Source: an uncultured Collinsella sp. | Lineage (GTDB): Bacteria > Actinomycetota > Coriobacteriia > Coriobacteriales > Coriobacteriaceae | Direction of reading: 5' to 3' | Assembly (NCBI GenBank): GCA_958447915.1 | Contig: CAUDCB010000078.1 | Location: 1-8,623, forward strand | DNA length: 8,623 bases | Shown here: positions 6,172-8,623 of the stretch, in pieces | Numbering within the stretch: the stretch's first letter is position 1 | Layout of the letters: the number at the start of each line of letters is the position of its first letter | The notes under the pieces: generated by a model | What the model was told of the DNA's origin: nothing | The model's input: only the letters and a program-made list of their open reading frames with translations | The model's database searches: none | Program-made: the position numbers and the translations under genes

Positions 6172-7053
6172 ATGAGCAATTGGCTTAAGCTCGAGGGCGA
6201 TGTTTGCGCCGTGACCGGCGCGCTCGGCGGCATGGGCGTCGAGATTTGCCGCGAGTTCGCCCGCAATGGCGCCAACGTCGTCCTGCTCGACCTGGACGAG
6301 GAGAAGGTCAAGGCCGCTGCCGCCGACCTCGCTGCCGAGTTTGGCATCCACGCCGAGGGCTACAAGATGAACGCCACCGACGAGGCCGAGGTTCAGGCCG
6401 CCGTCGACGCCACCATCGCCAACTTCGGCCGCGTCGACGTCCTCGTCAACACCGCCGGCATCCTGCGCTTCGCAGCCATGGAGGACCTGCCGCTCTCCGA
6501 CTGGAACGAGGTCATCAACGTCAACCTCACCGGCTACTTCATCACTTCGCAGCGCTTTGGTCGCGAGATGATCAAGGCCGGCCAGGGCCGCCTGGTGCAC
6601 ATCTCGACCGTCGCCAGCCACTCCCCCGAGACGTTCTCGGGCGTGTACAGCTCCACCAAGGCGGGTGTCAACATGATGTCCAAGATGCTCGCTGCCGAGT
6701 GGGGCCCTTACGGCGTGCGCTCCAACTGCGTCGAGCCCTGCTTCGTCAAGACCCCCATGTCGGCAAGCTTTTACGCCGACCCCGAGGTCGAGAAGAGCCG
6801 CAGCCGCCTGATCGCCACGCGCCGCATCGGCGAGGTCAGCGATATCGCCAACGCCGTCATGTTCCTGGCGTCCAAGCGCTCGGACTTTACCACCGGCGAC
6901 GCCATCAAGGTCGACGGCGGCTTCTCCAACATGATGGGTGACCTCACCGCCAAGCCCGGCGGCCGTCGCGCTTATGCCGACAACTACCTCAAGAACAAGG
7001 GTGTCGAGCTTTGGTCCGACGAGTCCGGCGTCGCAAAGCCGACTGACCAGTAA
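6172..7053 (+). CDS. Classical short-chain dehydrogenase/reductase (SDR), substrate unknown
   Basis: This 293-residue protein is a cytoplasmic NAD(P)-dependent oxidoreductase of the classical SDR family. The Rossmann glycine motif TGALGGMG is at residues 15-22. Asp40 at the end of the second strand (VVLLDLD) favours NAD(H) over NADP(H). The NNAG-type motif reads NTAG (93-96), Asn118 lies in NVNLTG, and the active site is YSSTK (Tyr159, Lys163). The position 13 residues before Tyr, normally catalytic Ser, is Thr146, with Ser145 beside it. The protein is about 35-40 residues longer than a standard 250-residue SDR because of a charged C-terminal extension (from about 256, containing RRAYADNYLKNKGVELW). 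AAGGGAA about 6 nt upstream supports the ATG. It is first in a plus-strand set with a transporter and a Gfo/Idh/MocA gene, divergent from the LysR gene. Sugar, sugar-acid or polyol oxidoreduction is plausible but unproven. Confidence 0.95.
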   Translation: MSNWLKLEGDVCAVTGALGGMGVEICREFARNGANVVLLDLDEEKVKAAAADLAAEFGIHAEGYKMNATDEAEVQAAVDATIANFGRVDVLVNTAGILRFAAMEDLPLSDWNEVINVNLTGYFITSQRFGREMIKAGQGRLVHISTVASHSPETFSGVYSSTKAGVNMMSKMLAAEWGPYGVRSNCVEPCFVKTPMSASFYADPEVEKSRSRLIATRRIGEVSDIANAVMFLASKRSDFTTGDAIKVDGGFSNMMGDLTAKPGGRRAYADNYLKNKGVELWSDESGVAKPTDQ

Positions 7054-7076
7054 ACAAGCCCGGTAGAAAGGGGCGC

Positions 7077-7105
7077 GGGGCAAGCACCTCAGCGGCGTTT
7101 GCCCC
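7077..7105 (+). other. Intercistronic hairpin between the SDR and transporter genes
   Basis: GGGGCAAGCACC (7077-7088) and GGCGTTTGCCCC (7094-7105) can pair over 12 positions, with one G-U pair and one A-C mismatch, around a TCAGC loop. Flanking G-rich and C-rich runs could extend it. No T-run follows (the sequence becomes C-rich), so read-through is likely. It may stabilise the upstream message or lower downstream expression. Confidence 0.5.
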
Positions 7106-7138
7106 TCCCCTCCCCCCGCATCGATTAGAAAGAGTCCC

Positions 7139-8395
7139 ATGGCTTCCACCAACTCCAACAAGGGTCGCGCCGTCGTGCTTTCCGCCGCGTGCGTCACCAT
7201 GTTCTTCATCAGTTCCATCGCGCTGTACTCCGTCGTGTCCAAGAACCTGCTCGCCGTCTACCCCGAGTGGTCCAGCGCACTTACCTGGGCTTTCCCGGTC
7301 TTCCAGACCATCATGGCCGTGACGGGCATCTTCGCCGGCCGTATCTCCGACAAGATCGGCCCCCGCAACGTCGTGATCGCCGCCGCCGTGTGCTACGGCG
7401 TGGGCTGGTTCATGTCCGGCACCGTCACCGAGCCGTGGCAGTTCTACCTGTGGTTCTCGCTCGTCGCCGCCATCGGCAACGGCCTGGGCTACAACCCCGC
7501 GCTCACCACCGGCCAAAAGTGGTTCATCGACAAGAAGGGCCTCGCCTCCGGCATCACCCTGGCCGCTTCGACCGCCGGCCCCGCCGTGCTGTCCCCGGTG
7601 CTCGCCTCGCTGCTCAACCCGAGCCTGGGAATCTTTGGCGCCCTCAAGGCACTCGGCGTCATCTTCTTTGTGATGATCGCCGCCTCCGCCCTGTTCCTGA
7701 AGGCCCCCGAGACCGGCTGGCTGCCCGAGGGCTTCGAGGCCCCCAAGGGCGGCGCACACGCCGGCACCTTCGGTGACCTCACCCCGGGCGAGATGGTCAA
7801 GACCCCGCGCTTCTGGGTCCTCATCCTCACCTTCGCCTTTGCCGCCACCGCAGGCACCCTGCTCGTGGGCAAGGTTGCCTCCATCGCCGCCGTCCAGCTC
7901 TTCGCCGACCCCACGAGCGCCGCTGCCGTCGCCCTCGGCGGCGTGGTGGTCTCCGTCAACACCTGCGCAAACCTGGTCGGCCGTCTGTCCTTTGGCCAGA
8001 TCATCGACAAGCTCGGCGCCTACAAGTCGCTGCTCATCAGCCTTGTCGTCACCATCGTCGCGCTCGTCATCATGTCGATGAGCTTTACGCAGAGCATGTT
8101 CTTTGTGGCGCTCTCCCTGCTCGGCTTTAGCTTTGGCGCCCTGCTCGTCATCTACCCGCCGCTCACCGGCGGCGCCTTTGGTACCAGCAACATCGGCGTC
8201 AACTACGGCATCATGTTCCTGGGCTACGCCGCTTCTACCTGGATCAGCCAGCCCATCACCGCCGTGCTGTATCACGCCGAGGCCGGCAGCGCCGCCTACC
8301 AGCAGTCCTTCTACGGCGCCATCGTGATTGCCGCCATCGCCGTCGTGCTCACCGTCTACATGATGGTCTCCGACAGCAAGAAGAAGTCCGCCTAG
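7139..8395 (+). CDS. Major facilitator transporter, OFA (oxalate/formate antiporter-like) type
   Basis: This 418-residue polytopic membrane protein has about 12 hydrophobic segments in two halves, joined by a hydrophilic loop at residues 188-226. MFS motif A appears as GRISDKIGPRN after the second segment, with a weaker counterpart (GRLSFGQIIDKLG) in the second half. Stretches typical of the OFA group include WSSALTWAFPVFQ, GNGLGYNPALTTGQKWF followed by DKKGLASG, and GTSNIGVNYGIMF. Known OFA members carry small carboxylates such as oxalate, formate or pyruvate; many are uncharacterised, so uptake or exchange of a small organic anion is family-level inference only. The start is ATG with a weak GAAAGAG site a few bases upstream, so translation may be modest or coupled. 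It is 85 nt downstream of the SDR gene, on the same strand and probably in the same operon, suggesting it moves the SDR pathway's substrate or product. Confidence 0.93.
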   Translation: MASTNSNKGRAVVLSAACVTMFFISSIALYSVVSKNLLAVYPEWSSALTWAFPVFQTIMAVTGIFAGRISDKIGPRNVVIAAAVCYGVGWFMSGTVTEPWQFYLWFSLVAAIGNGLGYNPALTTGQKWFIDKKGLASGITLAASTAGPAVLSPVLASLLNPSLGIFGALKALGVIFFVMIAASALFLKAPETGWLPEGFEAPKGGAHAGTFGDLTPGEMVKTPRFWVLILTFAFAATAGTLLVGKVASIAAVQLFADPTSAAAVALGGVVVSVNTCANLVGRLSFGQIIDKLGAYKSLLISLVVTIVALVIMSMSFTQSMFFVALSLLGFSFGALLVIYPPLTGGAFGTSNIGVNYGIMFLGYAASTWISQPITAVLYHAEAGSAAYQQSFYGAIVIAAIAVVLTVYMMVSDSKKKSA

Positions 8396-8403
8396 TTGTA
8401 CCG

Positions 8404-8434
8404 ATGCGACAAAGGGACAGTCCCTTTGTCGCAT
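8404..8434. repeat. 31-bp near-perfect palindrome between transporter and oxidoreductase genes
   Basis: ATGCGACAAAGGGAC (8404-8418) and GTCCCTTTGTCGCAT (8420-8434) are perfect inverted copies around one A, nine bases after the transporter stop. As RNA it would form a stem of about 14 bp with a CAG loop. No T-run follows, so it is a poor intrinsic terminator. It resembles short palindromic intergenic repeats (REP-like); I recall similar GACAAAGGGAC-type palindromes in Coriobacteriia, but could not check this. It may act as an mRNA stabiliser or partial barrier. Confidence 0.75.
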
Positions 8435-8464
8435 TCCACCAGCCACCAGCATTAAGGAGTCGTA

Positions 8465-8623
8465 ATGTCTGAGCTCAACCCCGTCCGCATTGCCGTTATC
8501 GGCGCCGGCGCCATGGGCCGCAACCACATCCGCTTTGTCACCGAGGAGCCCGAGGCCGAACTCGTCGCCATCGCCGCCGCCTTTGAGGGCGCCCGCGCCA
8601 CGGCCGAGGCCGCCGGCGTGCCG
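8465..8623 (+). CDS. Gfo/Idh/MocA-family oxidoreductase (N-terminus only, runs off window)
   Basis: The first 53 codons are visible. After MSELNPV comes a Rossmann strand and glycine loop, RIAVIGAGAMGRNHIRFV (8-25), then a second strand (ELVAIAAAFEGARATAEAAG). The GAGxMGxxH pattern is characteristic of the NAD(P)-binding half of Gfo/Idh/MocA enzymes, such as myo-inositol 2-dehydrogenase and glucose-fructose oxidoreductase relatives. AAGGAG lies 5 nt before the ATG, an excellent ribosome site. The second beta-strand reads VAIAAAFE, with no acidic residue right after the strand, so the cofactor is not obvious. The C-terminal substrate domain, which would narrow the function, is outside the window. 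Family members commonly oxidise or reduce cyclitols, sugars or sugar acids, consistent with the SDR and transporter upstream. An unrelated Rossmann enzyme is possible but less likely. Confidence 0.85.
   Translation, partial: MSELNPVRIAVIGAGAMGRNHIRFVTEEPEAELVAIAAAFEGARATAEAAGVP

Noticed and set aside
5627..6175. 182-codon plus-strand frame across the LysR gene and its promoter region
   Set aside because: It is Arg/His-rich, opposite a clear LysR helix-turn-helix, and runs into the SDR start.
6007..7242. 411-codon open frame on the minus strand opposite the SDR gene
   Set aside because: It is antisense to an SDR with all its motifs, has no domain of its own, and spans the divergent control region.
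6989..8527. 512-codon open frame on the minus strand opposite the transporter
   Set aside because: Its translation is a His/Asp/Gly/Glu-rich mixture with no recognisable domain, as expected antisense to G/C-ending codons. The plus-strand transporter is a clear OFA-type match.

Overview
The window is GC-rich, densely coded bacterial DNA. Its strong G/C third-position bias, mixed ATG/GTG starts with clear Shine-Dalgarno sites, and protein families suggest a high-GC Gram-positive, probably a gut Coriobacteriia member such as Collinsella. That placement is an impression from sequence style, not a database result. No rRNA, tRNA, CRISPR array, phage gene or insertion sequence was seen.

Layout. (1) 1-3628, plus strand: two overlapping genes for the halves of a heterodimeric type I ABC exporter; the first is cut by the window edge. 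Their motif defects are complementary and predict one consensus and one degenerate ATP site. (2) 3629-3848: no gene, but a large imperfect palindrome (3643-3750) and a strong 12-bp hairpin terminator between converging genes. (3) 3849-4940, minus strand: a membrane-anchored GGDEF diguanylate cyclase with a PilJ-like sensory segment. (4) 5060-5938, minus strand: a LysR-type regulator. (5) 5939-6171: a divergent control region, partly AT-rich, with candidate promoters, small dyads and a leader hairpin. (6) 6172-8623, plus strand: a short-chain dehydrogenase, an OFA-type major facilitator transporter and the start of a Gfo/Idh/MocA oxidoreductase, with a hairpin in each intergenic gap.

How the genes may work together. 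The LysR gene is divergent from the SDR gene, the usual arrangement for a LysR regulator and its target. The SDR, transporter and Gfo/Idh/MocA genes look like an inducible set that imports a small organic anion or sugar-acid/polyol-like compound and changes its oxidation state with NAD(P). The substrate cannot be read from the sequence. The ABC exporter and the GGDEF protein look like separate units.

Nothing here is clearly a new kind of system. The most interesting items are the two dispersed-repeat-like palindromes, the uncharacterised LysR/SDR/OFA/Gfo cluster, and the asymmetric ABC pair with its unusual linker.
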